Shown: positions 15,767-22,766, counted from the first letter of the stretch. The stretch: 30,632 nucleotides of DNA from JBHHZI01 sp046757965 (GCA_046757965.1 JBHHZI010000022.1:1-30632); one strand, 5' to 3'. Numbers and translations are program-made. Notes: generated by a model not told the origin, from the letters alone.

Positions 15767-16939
15767 ATGACTCCCATGCAGCCATCCCAGGCGCTCGCCC
15801 CGTATGCCATGACCGATGCCCGATCCCGCGGGCGTCACCATCCCGAACCGGAGCACGCCTTCCGATCCCTCTTCCAGCGCGACCGGGATCGCATCGTTCA
15901 TTCGCGTGCGTTCCGGCGTCTGGAGTACAAGACCCAGGTGTTCATCAATCACGAGGGAGACCACTACCGGACACGTCTGACCCACAGCCTGGAGGTCTCG
16001 CTCATCGGGCGGACCGTCTGTCGGGCGTTGCGGCTGAACGAGGACCTTGTCGAATCCCTGGCTCTGTCTCACGACCTCGGCCACACGCCGTTCGGCCACC
16101 TCGGCGAGGATGTCCTCGACGAGCTGATGGCCGACGAGGGGGGGTTCAACCACAACCGCCAGTCTCTTCGCATCGTCGAGGTCCTGGAGGATCGGTATCC
16201 GGATTTCCCCGGGCTCAATCTCACCTGGGAGGTCCGGGAAGGCATCGCCAAGCACTCGGGGCGGATCGATCCGGCCCGCTCCCCCGAGTGTGCCCGTTAC
16301 GAACCGGACGTCTCACCCCCCATCGAGGCCCAGATGGTCGATCTCGTCGACGAGATCGCCTACAACCATCACGACATCGCTGACGGACTCGAGTCCGGCC
16401 GCCTGCCGCTGGAGCGGCTCACCGCGGAGGTCGCCCTGTTCGGCGAGTTCCATCGGCTCAGCAGGACAGCCTATCCGACGGCCACCCCATTTCAGATCCA
16501 GGCCATGACCTTGCGCGGCCTGATCAACTGCCTGGTCACCGACCTGGTGTCCACCACTGGAGAGACATTGAAGGCGGCGGGCATCCAGGACCTGAACGAT
16601 GTCCGCAGCCACGCGGATCCGCTCGTCGGCCTGTCGCGCGACATGGCCCGCAAGAATCTTGAACTGAAGCAATTCCTCCGGCAGCGCCTGTACCACCACC
16701 CACGCATGGAGCAGACGCGCGATCGTTACCGCAGCGTGCTGCGGGCGCTGTGGGAGGCGTACACATCGACGCCCGACACCCTGCCCCCCGCTCACCGGGA
16801 TCGGATCGATGCCGGCACGGGGGCGAGCCGCGTCATCGCCGACTACATCGCCGGCATGACCGACCGGTATGCACTGGAGGAATACCGACGATTGCACGAC
16901 GTCGACCCTCTCGCCGGCGACGGACTCCCCGCCGCGTGA
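15767..16939 (+). CDS. dgt: dGTPase-like HD-domain triphosphohydrolase
   Basis: 390 residues from the ATG at 15767. HD-domain metal ligands are visible: His73 in RTRLTHSLEV, His102-Asp103 in SHDLGHTPFGHLGE, and Asp195 in MVDLVDEIAYNHHDI. FRSLFQRDRDRIVHSRAFRRLEYKTQVF in the N-terminal part is typical of deoxyguanosinetriphosphate triphosphohydrolase-like proteins. The family releases the deoxynucleoside and tripolyphosphate from dNTPs and so affects dNTP pools. The length fits the shorter, non-enterobacterial group whose preferred dNTP varies. queG follows by 28 bp, so the two are probably cotranscribed. Confidence 0.92.
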   Translation: MTPMQPSQALAPYAMTDARSRGRHHPEPEHAFRSLFQRDRDRIVHSRAFRRLEYKTQVFINHEGDHYRTRLTHSLEVSLIGRTVCRALRLNEDLVESLALSHDLGHTPFGHLGEDVLDELMADEGGFNHNRQSLRIVEVLEDRYPDFPGLNLTWEVREGIAKHSGRIDPARSPECARYEPDVSPPIEAQMVDLVDEIAYNHHDIADGLESGRLPLERLTAEVALFGEFHRLSRTAYPTATPFQIQAMTLRGLINCLVTDLVSTTGETLKAAGIQDLNDVRSHADPLVGLSRDMARKNLELKQFLRQRLYHHPRMEQTRDRYRSVLRALWEAYTSTPDTLPPAHRDRIDAGTGASRVIADYIAGMTDRYALEEYRRLHDVDPLAGDGLPAA

Positions 16940-16967
16940 CGAGCCGGACCGGTGACAGGGGGTCGGC

Positions 16968-18170
16968 GTGACCTCCCGGGCCACGCGGTTGCTCGCCCGG
17001 GTCCGCAGGCAGTCACTTTCCATCGGCCTGAGGGGTCCCTCCCTGGCGCCCGCCGGGGCGCCGGCGGGCGCCGGCGATGCCCTGGCGGCATGGCTCGACA
17101 GCGGATACCACGGCGAGATGGCATACATGGCTCGCGTGGGAAGACAGCGGAGCAACCCGACCGCGTGGGCGAGCTGGGCGAGGACCACGGCTCTGTTCGC
17201 CGACGCTTATGAAGGTGGCGGCGGAGAATCCGCACGTCCGGGCCACGGTATCGTCAGCCGTTACGCCCGGGGAGACGACTACCACACGGTCCTCTCGAAG
17301 AAGATCGGCTCGCTCTGCGACATCATCACGGCGGCCGGCTCCCGGGCCCTGCCGTTCGTGGACACCAGTCCACTGATGGAACGGGCGCTCGCCGCCCGGG
17401 GCGGCCTCGGCTGGATCGGCAAGAACGCGAACCTGATCGCCGCAGGGCAGGGCTCGTACTTCTTCCTGGGCGGCCTGGTCACCGACGTGGAATGGGAGGC
17501 CACGCCGGCGGTTTCCGACGGCTGCGGCGACTGCACGGCGTGTCTCGATGCCTGCCCCACCCGCGCCATCGTGAGCCCGAGAGTCGTCGATGCCCGGCGC
17601 TGCATCTCCTATCTGACCATCGAGCTGAAGGGAGCGATCCCCCGGGATCTCCGATCCGGAATCGGCAACCGGATCTTCGGTTGCGATATCTGTCAGGAGG
17701 TCTGCCCCTGGAACGACGAGGTGTCGGTCCTCTCAGAGCGCGCCTACGGATCTCGTCCCGGCATGGACTCGCCGTCGCTCAACGATCTGGCACTGATGTC
17801 CGAGCAGACATTCTTCGACCGGTTCCGCGGCACCGCCGTGCGTCGGGCCCGGTGGCGTGGACTGCTGCGCAACGTGATGGTGGCTCTGGGAAACTGGGGT
17901 GACCCCCGGGCACTGGAAGGATTGCAGGCCGGCCTTGCCCATCCCGACCCGCTCGTTCGGGAGCATGCGGCCTGGGGACTCGGACAGCTCGACCACGACG
18001 AGGCCCGCTCCATCCTGCGGCAACGCCTGTCCACCGATACGGATCCGGCCGTCCTCGAGGAGATCCATCTCGCCCTGGCGCGGGCAGCAGACGCCGGGAC
18101 CGCCGGGCCGTTGTCGCCGGCGAGCGCGGGCGGTGCCGGCCAGAGGCGGGATCAGACAGAGAACGAGTGA
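16968..18170 (+). CDS. queG: Epoxyqueuosine reductase
   Basis: 400 residues from a GTG at 16968 (GGGGG upstream). It performs the last step of queuosine biosynthesis in tRNA, reducing epoxyqueuosine with a cobalamin cofactor. Visible features are VDTSPLMERALAARGGLGWIGKN (Asp132 is the likely proton donor) and two 4Fe-4S motifs. Cys186/189/192/196 lie in CGDCTACLDACPT, and Cys239/242/246 lie in CDICQEVCPWN, with Cys212 as a further candidate. After residue 290 come HEAT-like helical repeats (GDPRALEGLQAGL, HPDPLVREHAAWGLGQL), as in known QueG. The last 19 bp overlap tail-to-tail with the erpA-like gene. Confidence 0.94.
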   Translation: MTSRATRLLARVRRQSLSIGLRGPSLAPAGAPAGAGDALAAWLDSGYHGEMAYMARVGRQRSNPTAWASWARTTALFADAYEGGGGESARPGHGIVSRYARGDDYHTVLSKKIGSLCDIITAAGSRALPFVDTSPLMERALAARGGLGWIGKNANLIAAGQGSYFFLGGLVTDVEWEATPAVSDGCGDCTACLDACPTRAIVSPRVVDARRCISYLTIELKGAIPRDLRSGIGNRIFGCDICQEVCPWNDEVSVLSERAYGSRPGMDSPSLNDLALMSEQTFFDRFRGTAVRRARWRGLLRNVMVALGNWGDPRALEGLQAGLAHPDPLVREHAAWGLGQLDHDEARSILRQRLSTDTDPAVLEEIHLALARAADAGTAGPLSPASAGGAGQRRDQTENE

Positions 18171-18544
18171 CCGCAGCCGCAGGTGCCCGAGGCGTTCGGA
18201 TTCTTGACGACGAATCCGGCCCCTCTCAGGTCCTCGACGAAATCGACGACCGAGCCGTTGAGATACATCGAACTCTGCATGTCGACCACCACGTCGACAT
18301 CCTCGAACCGCATCCGGGTATCGCCTTCCCGTTCATCGTCGAACGTGAATCCGTACTGGAAACCCGAGCAGCCCCCACCCTCGATGAAGACTCGAAATGT
18401 CTTGCCGGCAAAGTCGGGGTTCGAGCCGGCAAAGCTCTTCACCTTTTCGATCGCCGCATCGGTCAGAGTGACCAGCGCACCGGGGTCCGGCGGCGCATGG
18501 TCACTGGTGGATTGACTGGTCTGGTCCATGGTCGTGGCCGCCAT
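18152..18544 (-). CDS. erpA: A-type iron-sulfur carrier protein (ErpA/IscA/HesB family)
   Basis: 130 residues from the ATG at 18544 behind GGGAGG. The three cluster-binding cysteines are Cys59 in GGGCSGFQYGF and Cys122 and Cys124 in the C-terminal TCGCGHSF. It carries 2Fe-2S or 4Fe-4S clusters to client enzymes. The first ~24 residues are a low-complexity polar tail not shared by the compact family core. The gene converges on queG, itself an Fe-S enzyme, with a 19-bp overlap. Which A-type subfamily it belongs to is uncertain; the ErpA assignment rests on its isolated position away from isc/suf genes. Confidence 0.88.
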   Translation of the reverse strand: MAATTMDQTSQSTSDHAPPDPGALVTLTDAAIEKVKSFAGSNPDFAGKTFRVFIEGGGCSGFQYGFTFDDEREGDTRMRFEDVDVVVDMQSSMYLNGSVVDFVEDLRGAGFVVKNPNASGTCGCGHSFSV

Positions 18545-18565
18545 ACGGTCCTCCCTGTTCGCGGT

Positions 18566-18574
18566 ATTGTATCA
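18566..18574 (-). promoter_or_regulatory. Extended -10 element of the erpA-like gene
   Basis: TGATACAAT on the minus strand, 21 bp upstream of the ATG. TACAAT is a five-of-six match to TATAAT and TGn is present, so a weak -35 can be tolerated. Confidence 0.5.
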
Positions 18575-18659
18575 CCGATGCGGCCGTCTCGCCGGGACAT
18601 CCCACACGACGGCATGGCCGTTGGCCCGGGAGCGGGCCGGCGGAGAATCGGAGAAGGTC

Positions 18660-19373
18660 ATGTCGATGAGTGGGTTCAGTCAATCGGCCGTGGGCATCGG
18701 ATTCCTGCTGGGCCTCCGGCACGCATTCGACGCCGATCACCTGGTCGCTGTCTCCACCCTCGTATCCCGGGAGTCCCGCCTTCGCCGGGCCGTCTCCATC
18801 GGCCTGCTCTGGGCGGCCGGCCATACGGCCACGGTCACCGCCGCGAGCCTCGTGCTCGTCGCCATGCACCGGTCGGTCAACGGACGTCTGGCCGCGACAT
18901 TCGAGTTTCTCGTCGCGATCCTCATCATCTGGCTCGGATTCCGGCTTGTTCTGGCGGCAAGGCACGGTGTCGTGCACTCACACCGCCATGTCCACGGGGC
19001 CCGGACACACCGCCACATCCACCTGCACTCGCGGCGCCACGGCCACGGTCATGGGCACCCGCACCATCCCGAACCGCCGCGGGGCAGGACCCCGATGATC
19101 GCCCTGAGCGTGGGAATGATCCATGGTCTGGCCGGTAGTGGCACGCTGACCGTTCTCCTGGCCGCGGCGGCGCACACGCCCACCGACAGCCTCGTGTTCC
19201 TCGTGCTCTTCGGCGCCGGGTCGGCCGTCGGCATGGTGGCCACCACACTCACGATGTCGATCCCCGTGGGATGGACTCTCTCCGGATCGGCCGGGACCGC
19301 CCGGGCGGTCCAGATGGCTCTGGGGGTGATCAGCATCGGATTCGGCGTCTGGATGGCGGGCCACACACTGTGA
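18660..19373 (+). CDS. Nickel/cobalt transporter (UreH/NiCoT-like)
   Basis: 237 residues from the ATG at 18660, with GGAGAAGG upstream; the frame runs back to 18528 but homology starts here. The first helix carries HAFDADH (His21, Asp26, His27), the HX4DH signature of nickel/cobalt permeases. A second GHTATVT helix and later GMIHGLAGSGTLTVLL also fit. Residues 106-136 form a loop extremely rich in histidine (HSHRHVH..., HLHSRRHGHGHGHPHH), which probably binds metal before transport. No urease, hydrogenase or cobalamin gene is adjacent, so Ni versus Co is open; the cobalamin enzyme QueG nearby is only a weak hint. Confidence 0.8.
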   Translation: MSMSGFSQSAVGIGFLLGLRHAFDADHLVAVSTLVSRESRLRRAVSIGLLWAAGHTATVTAASLVLVAMHRSVNGRLAATFEFLVAILIIWLGFRLVLAARHGVVHSHRHVHGARTHRHIHLHSRRHGHGHGHPHHPEPPRGRTPMIALSVGMIHGLAGSGTLTVLLAAAAHTPTDSLVFLVLFGAGSAVGMVATTLTMSIPVGWTLSGSAGTARAVQMALGVISIGFGVWMAGHTL

Positions 19374-19383
19374 AATCCAGCTT

Positions 19384-19416
19384 CCTGGCCCACGCCAGGC
19401 CGCAGCCGACGGCTGC
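19384..19416. terminator. Two tandem hairpins between convergent genes
   Basis: CCTGGC/GCCAGG around a 4-base loop (19384-19399) and GCAGCC/GGCTGC around a 3-base loop (19402-19416). Both are perfect 6-bp stems and nearly fill the 53-bp gap between the convergent transporter and TonB-domain genes. Probably a bidirectional terminator, though no U-tracts are seen. Confidence 0.45.
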
Positions 19417-19426
19417 CGGGCGTCGC

Positions 19427-19843
19427 TCAACGAGGCTGAAAGCGAACCTCGAACTGGATGGACACGGACACCGGGCGGCCGTCGGGGTTCCGGGCCGGTT
19501 CGTAGTTCCACCGCCCCAGCGCATCCATCGCCGCCTGCTGAAACCCGGTGGCGTCGGCGGCACAGTCCACGCACTCGAGATGGCACACCCGGCCGGTCTC
19601 GTCCACGACACCGGTGAGCTGCACCAGTCCGTTGAATCGGCCCCGCTGGGCCGCCCACGGGTAGGCGGGCAGCACCATCGATCTGACCACCGGCTGCGCG
19701 AACGCGCCGCCACCGGCGCGCGGGAGAACCTCGACCTCGGAGCGAGGAGCCACGGGCAGCTCGAGGCCGGGTGCCGAGGCCCGTGCCGTCGCGGGAAACA
19801 GCACGAGCGCCGCCGCGAGCAGAACCGATTTCAACATGGTCAT
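19427..19843 (-). CDS. Secreted TonB C-terminal-domain protein
   Basis: 138 residues from the ATG at 19843, chosen because GAAAGG lies just upstream; ATG 19837 is equally possible and an in-frame TTG at 19867 unlikely. A signal peptide (about 1-22, ending ATARA) is followed by a short linker and a TonB_C-like domain (about 58-135, with YPWAAQRGRFNGLVQLTGVVDETG and ALGRWNYEPARNPDGRPV). There is no transmembrane anchor or proline-rich spacer of classical TonB. It is therefore probably a free periplasmic protein with the TonB fold rather than an energy transducer. Three cysteines (87, 91, 94) cluster in CHLECVDC and could bind metal or form a disulfide. Its AT-rich upstream region sets it apart. 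Confidence 0.72.
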   Translation of the reverse strand: MTMLKSVLLAAALVLFPATARASAPGLELPVAPRSEVEVLPRAGGGAFAQPVVRSMVLPAYPWAAQRGRFNGLVQLTGVVDETGRVCHLECVDCAADATGFQQAAMDALGRWNYEPARNPDGRPVSVSIQFEVRFQPR

Positions 19844-19889
19844 TGCCCTTTCGGAATGGATATTCAATTTCTATGAAACGAATATCTAC

Positions 19890-19917
19890 AATATAGATTC
19901 TATATATTTTTCGTCAA
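19890..19917 (-). promoter_or_regulatory. AT-rich promoter with an embedded palindrome
   Basis: On the minus strand TTGACG (19912-19917) and TATATT (19890-19895) are spaced by 16 bp. A perfect palindrome, ATATAGA-T-TCTATAT (19891-19905), overlaps the -10 and the spacer, a natural operator position. The whole stretch 19858-19918 is strikingly AT-rich. The rest of the gap to 20008 shows only GC-rich sequence. Confidence 0.55.
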
Positions 19918-20008
19918 GGACGCGGCGGCGCCGCCGAGGGATGAGACCGGGCCAGCAGGGGTGTGACGCAGCCGGCCTGGCGGCGCGGCGGCGGCGAGCC
20001 GGCCCGAT

Positions 20009-20707
20009 TCAGACCCCGCCGTGTGGTTTGCCGGGAAGCACCCGGGGACGAACGGTCCGGTGCGGGCGATCGCCGGCGGGAGCCATCACGGTCAGGCGGA
20101 CCGGCACGGCAACAATCTCGATCGGCTGCCCATCCGGATCGAACAGACGGGGACGGACGAGACGGATGGTCGTGGCGCCTGGCGCCACGCCCCGGAGGAT
20201 CAGGCGCACCAGCGTTCCCACTCCATCCACTCCCCCGCTGCCAGCCGGGCGTGCCGCGCGGATCTGCGCGCGACCGGGAATCGGACCGTGAAAGTCGAGA
20301 GGAACCGCTGGATCTCCCTCGAGAAACGGAGTCTGCTCCACACGAACGAGCCGGGCCACGTGCCGGTCGAGCTGGATGCCGAGCTCGAACGACGCCAGGT
20401 CACACACCCCCTTGACCCGCACGGGCAGCGGCAGGTCCTGCCCGACCCTTGTCAGGGCCTCGACGACACCGATCTGGACCCGGACCGGCCCTTTGGGCCC
20501 GTCGACACAGGCCGCCGGCCGGGCCGGCGCACCACCCTCCCGCGCGGGCCGGGTCTGGGAACCGGCCTGCAGGGCCCGGCTCGACCCGCCGGGCTCCATC
20601 CTGCCGCCCGGCCCCTTCGCCACCCCGGTCCAGGCACCCAGAAAAAGGGCCAGAAGGCCCGCCACCAGGGTCCGGATGCCGCTGCCTCGTCGCCGTCGCA
20701 CGAGCAC
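20009..20707 (-). CDS. Exported protein with a cohesin-like domain
   Basis: 232 residues from a GTG at 20707, or the GTG two codons later; no clear Shine-Dalgarno site. An arginine-rich start precedes a hydrophobic segment (about 13-30), consistent with a signal peptide or anchor. A Pro/Gly-rich linker (31-70) follows, then an all-beta region (about 76-208). Its order of segments (PLPVRVKGVCDLASFELGIQLD..., FLEG, VDGVGTLVRLILRGVAPGATTIRLV) resembles cohesin-type domains found in bacterial secretion and surface proteins. Two cysteines (67 and 102) could form a disulfide. No dockerin partner is seen. Assignment is by pattern only. It is divergent from the small-peptide locus. Confidence 0.55.
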   Translation of the reverse strand: MLVRRRRGSGIRTLVAGLLALFLGAWTGVAKGPGGRMEPGGSSRALQAGSQTRPAREGGAPARPAACVDGPKGPVRVQIGVVEALTRVGQDLPLPVRVKGVCDLASFELGIQLDRHVARLVRVEQTPFLEGDPAVPLDFHGPIPGRAQIRAARPAGSGGVDGVGTLVRLILRGVAPGATTIRLVRPRLFDPDGQPIEIVAVPVRLTVMAPAGDRPHRTVRPRVLPGKPHGGV

Positions 20708-20763
20708 ATTGACGCAGGAGAGACCCTGCCGGTCAACCCCTCATCCCGCCGGCCCCTTTCTTG

Positions 20764-20792
20764 TTGACCTGCCAGCTGGCGGGGTGTATATT
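20764..20792 (+). promoter_or_regulatory. Near-consensus sigma70 promoter of the small-peptide locus
   Basis: TTGACC (20764-20769), a 17-bp spacer and TATATT (20787-20792). The predicted transcript start is about 20799-20800. Among the best promoter matches in the window, suggesting strong constitutive transcription. Confidence 0.65.
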
Positions 20793-20799
20793 TTACTGA

Positions 20800-20837
20800 C
20801 CCTGGTGGGCGCCCTCCCGTGGGCGCTCGAACCAGGG
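20800..20837 (+). promoter_or_regulatory. Long hairpin at the predicted 5' end of the small-peptide mRNA
   Basis: Outer stem CCCTGGT (20800-20806) with ACCAGGG (20831-20837), and inner stem GCGCCC (20809-20814) with GGGCGC (20821-20826), around loop TCCCGT; a small internal loop separates the stems. It begins at the predicted +1. Likely a 5' stabiliser or regulatory leader; no U-tract makes it a terminator. Confidence 0.5.
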
Positions 20838-20864
20838 AAGCCCGCTTCATGGGGGGGTAGAGCA

Positions 20865-21035
20865 ATGACTCACAGTATGACCACAGAACCGCCGGCAGGG
20901 CCCGCAAACAGGAAAACGTACCGGAAGCCAGCGGTCCGCGTGATCCGTGAGACCGACCTTCTCGAGCTGCTCGGTCCTGCGCAGGGCTACGTCAGTGGCA
21001 AGGCCATGCCGCTGGATACGGAATGGACTCGCTGA
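20865..21035 (+). CDS. Candidate RiPP precursor peptide (56 residues)
   Basis: ATG 20865 follows a G-run (20851-20857) and TAGAG; ATG 20877 is an alternative. After a 16-residue polar start comes a basic KTYRKPAVRVI segment matching the YxxPxL/V-type recognition motif by which many RiPP leaders (lasso and related) bind a PqqD-like recognition element. Next is DLLELLGP, then a glycine-containing tail (AQGYVSGKAMPLDTEWTR) that could be the core. A good promoter and leader hairpin precede it, and an S26-like gene follows 50 bp on. No cyclase, radical-SAM or transglutaminase-like gene is within the window, so the modifying enzymes, if any, act in trans. No function is proven; it could also be an unmodified small regulatory or signalling peptide. 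Confidence 0.5.
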   Translation: MTHSMTTEPPAGPANRKTYRKPAVRVIRETDLLELLGPAQGYVSGKAMPLDTEWTR

Positions 21036-21085
21036 CAGTTCTTCGCCGACGGTGACCGGCGGACGGTCCGGTTGAGTCCTTCGCC

Positions 21086-21580
21086 GTGACCTGGACCGAT
21101 CGATTCCCCACCGACTCGGGCGCGGGGAGCAAAAGCCGCTCGCCGGTGAGCGGCTTCGGTGCGTGTCTTCCTCCCTACATCGTTTCCGACGATCAGATGT
21201 CCCCCCACCTGCGCCCGGGAGACCGCCTGGTCTGCGTCACGTGCGTGGAGCGGCTGCCACGGTTCGGGGAATTCGTTCTCGTGCGCCCGGAGGACGAGGC
21301 ACGATACCGGGTCATGCGCTATATCTCTCCGGCGCGCGGTCCGTCCCCCCGGACGAGGTCCATCCTGCTCTGGTCAGGCGCGGAGCATCGCCGTCTGCCG
21401 GTGACAGCACTCCGCGGTCGTGTCCTCTCCGTGGTCCGGGACGAGGTCACCAGCGATCTGCGTGTTCCCCGCGGCTGGCCCGGCCGGGATATCCTCGCCG
21501 CCGCGATCCACCGGGTGCTCCGCTTTCTCTCACGTCACCTGCCCCCGTCACCCGGCCCGGCGGGTCGTGCCGCCCGATAG
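21086..21580 (+). CDS. S24/S26 signal-peptidase-like protein lacking catalytic residues
   Basis: 164 residues from a GTG at 21086; a GTG at 21146 is an alternative start. Residues 33-47 (VSDDQMSPHLRPGDR) align by eye with the G-x-S-M-x-P-T-L-x-x-GD box of S26/S24 peptidases, but Gln37 stands where the nucleophilic Ser should be. The second box, usually containing Lys or His before R-V/A, reads YRVMRYI, so Met77 replaces the base. The GRVLSVV motif (111-117) of the family's last strand is kept. The fold therefore looks retained without catalysis. There is no membrane helix. The gene sits 50 bp after the small-peptide gene on the same strand, suggesting partnership. Its 3' end overlaps the convergent lipoprotein gene by 46 bp. 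Confidence 0.6.
   Translation: MTWTDRFPTDSGAGSKSRSPVSGFGACLPPYIVSDDQMSPHLRPGDRLVCVTCVERLPRFGEFVLVRPEDEARYRVMRYISPARGPSPRTRSILLWSGAEHRRLPVTALRGRVLSVVRDEVTSDLRVPRGWPGRDILAAAIHRVLRFLSRHLPPSPGPAGRAAR
21133..21156 (+). promoter_or_regulatory. Perfect 9-bp hairpin near the start of the S26-like gene
   Basis: AAGCCGCTC (21133-21141), loop GCCGGT, GAGCGGCTT (21148-21156). No T-run follows. If translation starts at GTG 21146 the stem would bury the start codon; if at 21086 the stem is inside the coding region. It could partly attenuate transcription after the peptide gene. Confidence 0.4.
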
Positions 21581-22398
21581 AGTTCGTCGGTGAAGCCATT
21601 GTCGGCGTGTATCTCGTCGACGATCCACGCCGAGTCATGAATCCCTGAGGGCCGCCCGGTCGAGTCCGCTGGACCGAATGCCCAGCGCGTGACAAGACGC
21701 ACACCGTTCACCATCTTGATGTTCTCCGCCCGCGCCGTTCGCAGTGAGCCGTCGCCCGTCACGGACTCGAAGATGACCTCGTGAACGAGACCGGTCGAGG
21801 CATCGATGAGGACCACGTAGCGCTCGGCCGGCGGGCCGTTATCCCTCTCTGCCGTGATCCGGAGCAGGGAAGGGCTACCATCCGTCCCGGCAACGTCGGG
21901 GAGCAGACCGAGGGAGAACCCCGGGTCGGCCAGACTGAACGGCAGCCGGTTGAGCAGCGCCAGCAGGGCCAGTTCTCGCCGCGCCTGCGCACCGGCCTCG
22001 GGGCGCTCGATCGACCTCCCGTCGACACGTGCCCATCCCTCCTCGCCGTCCAGCCCGACCTCGGAGACGCGTGTCCCCGACCGGCGTCGCACGTAGCGCC
22101 GGGGCGGGACGGTCTCGAACCGATGCAGCTCCCGCGTCGACACCTGCAGCGCACCGGTGGCATCGTACTGCTCCACGATGGCCTCGTACTCGATGTCGTG
22201 GAGGTTCCGGAAGGCCGCCAGGCCGCCATGACCCTCGATCGCCAGGCGCACGGCGTCACGCGTCTCTTCATCTGCGATGAGAGCCGGCAGATCCTGCGGC
22301 CGAGGTCCACAGGCAACACCCAGCAACAGAGCGACGACCACGGGCAGAGTGCGCACCGTTCGCGCTCTTGCAGGAGAGGGTTTGCGAGTCGTGTTCAC
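21535..22398 (-). CDS. Putative lipoprotein of unknown function
   Basis: 287 residues from a GTG at 22398 that overlaps the stop of the ftsB-like gene (GTGA). A basic start and hydrophobic stretch lead to GVACG with Cys30, a plausible but imperfect lipobox. The mature part begins with DEETRDAVRLAIEGHGGLAAFRNLHDIEYEA, the 'group of proteins with an N-terminal helix then beta strands' pattern seen in exported LolA/outer-membrane-lipoprotein-like carriers (for example the GHGG...L...I/V start). It continues as repeated beta strands (RYVVLIDASTGLVHEVIFES, MVNGVRLVTRW). I infer a LolA-like beta-sheet lipoprotein but cannot name a family with certainty. It is the last gene of the enolase operon; the 3' end overlaps the S26-like gene. 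Confidence 0.65.
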   Translation of the reverse strand: MNTTRKPSPARARTVRTLPVVVALLLGVACGPRPQDLPALIADEETRDAVRLAIEGHGGLAAFRNLHDIEYEAIVEQYDATGALQVSTRELHRFETVPPRRYVRRRSGTRVSEVGLDGEEGWARVDGRSIERPEAGAQARRELALLALLNRLPFSLADPGFSLGLLPDVAGTDGSPSLLRITAERDNGPPAERYVVLIDASTGLVHEVIFESVTGDGSLRTARAENIKMVNGVRLVTRWAFGPADSTGRPSGIHDSAWIVDEIHADNGFTDELYRAARPAGPGDGGR

Positions 22399-22766
22399 GG
22401 TCTGGCGCCGGACGAGTCCGGGGGGTCGCCCTCGACACCGATCTCTCCGGGAAACAGATAGAGCGTCTCCCCGGGGCCGATCAGATCGAGATCCTCGCGG
22501 GCAATCTTCTCCACGGCATACGGCTGTGTGCGCAGGGCGTGAATCGATGTTCTCAGATCCCGGTTGGCGGCATCCAGGTCGGCGATCTCCGCTCGCAGCG
22601 CACCGAGCCGCGAATCCAGAGCGAGCACCGCGCCAAGGCCATCGTCGGCGAACAGAAACCGCATGGCGAGAATCCCGGCCACTCCCAGCACGATGCCCAG
22701 CATCACGCGCCGGGCCAGGATCGGCCCAACGGGACGCCGGCGCCTTGCCGTCCTGGCTGCGGTCAA
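22395..22766 (-). CDS. ftsB: FtsB/DivIC-family cell-division protein
   Basis: 123 residues if translation begins at TTG 22766, which overlaps the enolase stop (TTGA); GTG 22706 would give 103 residues. A basic tail (RTARRRR) precedes one membrane segment (about residues 21-38). A coiled coil follows (LDSRLGALRAEIADLDAANRDLRTSIHALR), then the family's closing motif YAVEKIAREDLDLIGPGETLYLFP. FtsB/DivIC forms a complex with FtsL and FtsQ/DivIB at the division septum. The linkage enolase-ftsB is widespread in bacteria and supports the call. AGGTGG lies just upstream of the TTG. Confidence 0.85.
   Translation of the reverse strand: MTAARTARRRRPVGPILARRVMLGIVLGVAGILAMRFLFADDGLGAVLALDSRLGALRAEIADLDAANRDLRTSIHALRTQPYAVEKIAREDLDLIGPGETLYLFPGEIGVEGDPPDSSGARP

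Noticed and set aside
18981..19068. Repetitive CAC/CAT-rich stretch considered as a DNA repeat
   Set aside because: It encodes the His-rich metal-binding loop of the nickel/cobalt transporter; the repetition is codon-level, not a separate repeat element.
20376..20864. N-terminal extension of the small-peptide frame giving a 219-residue protein
   Set aside because: The extension lies antisense to the cohesin-like gene and spans the strong promoter at 20764-20792; the leader hairpin and the start at 20865 fit the short peptide better.
21036..21085. Second short precursor peptide between the small-peptide and S26-like genes
   Set aside because: The 50-bp gap contains no start codon with an open frame of useful length, only a short partial direct repeat (TTCGCCG).
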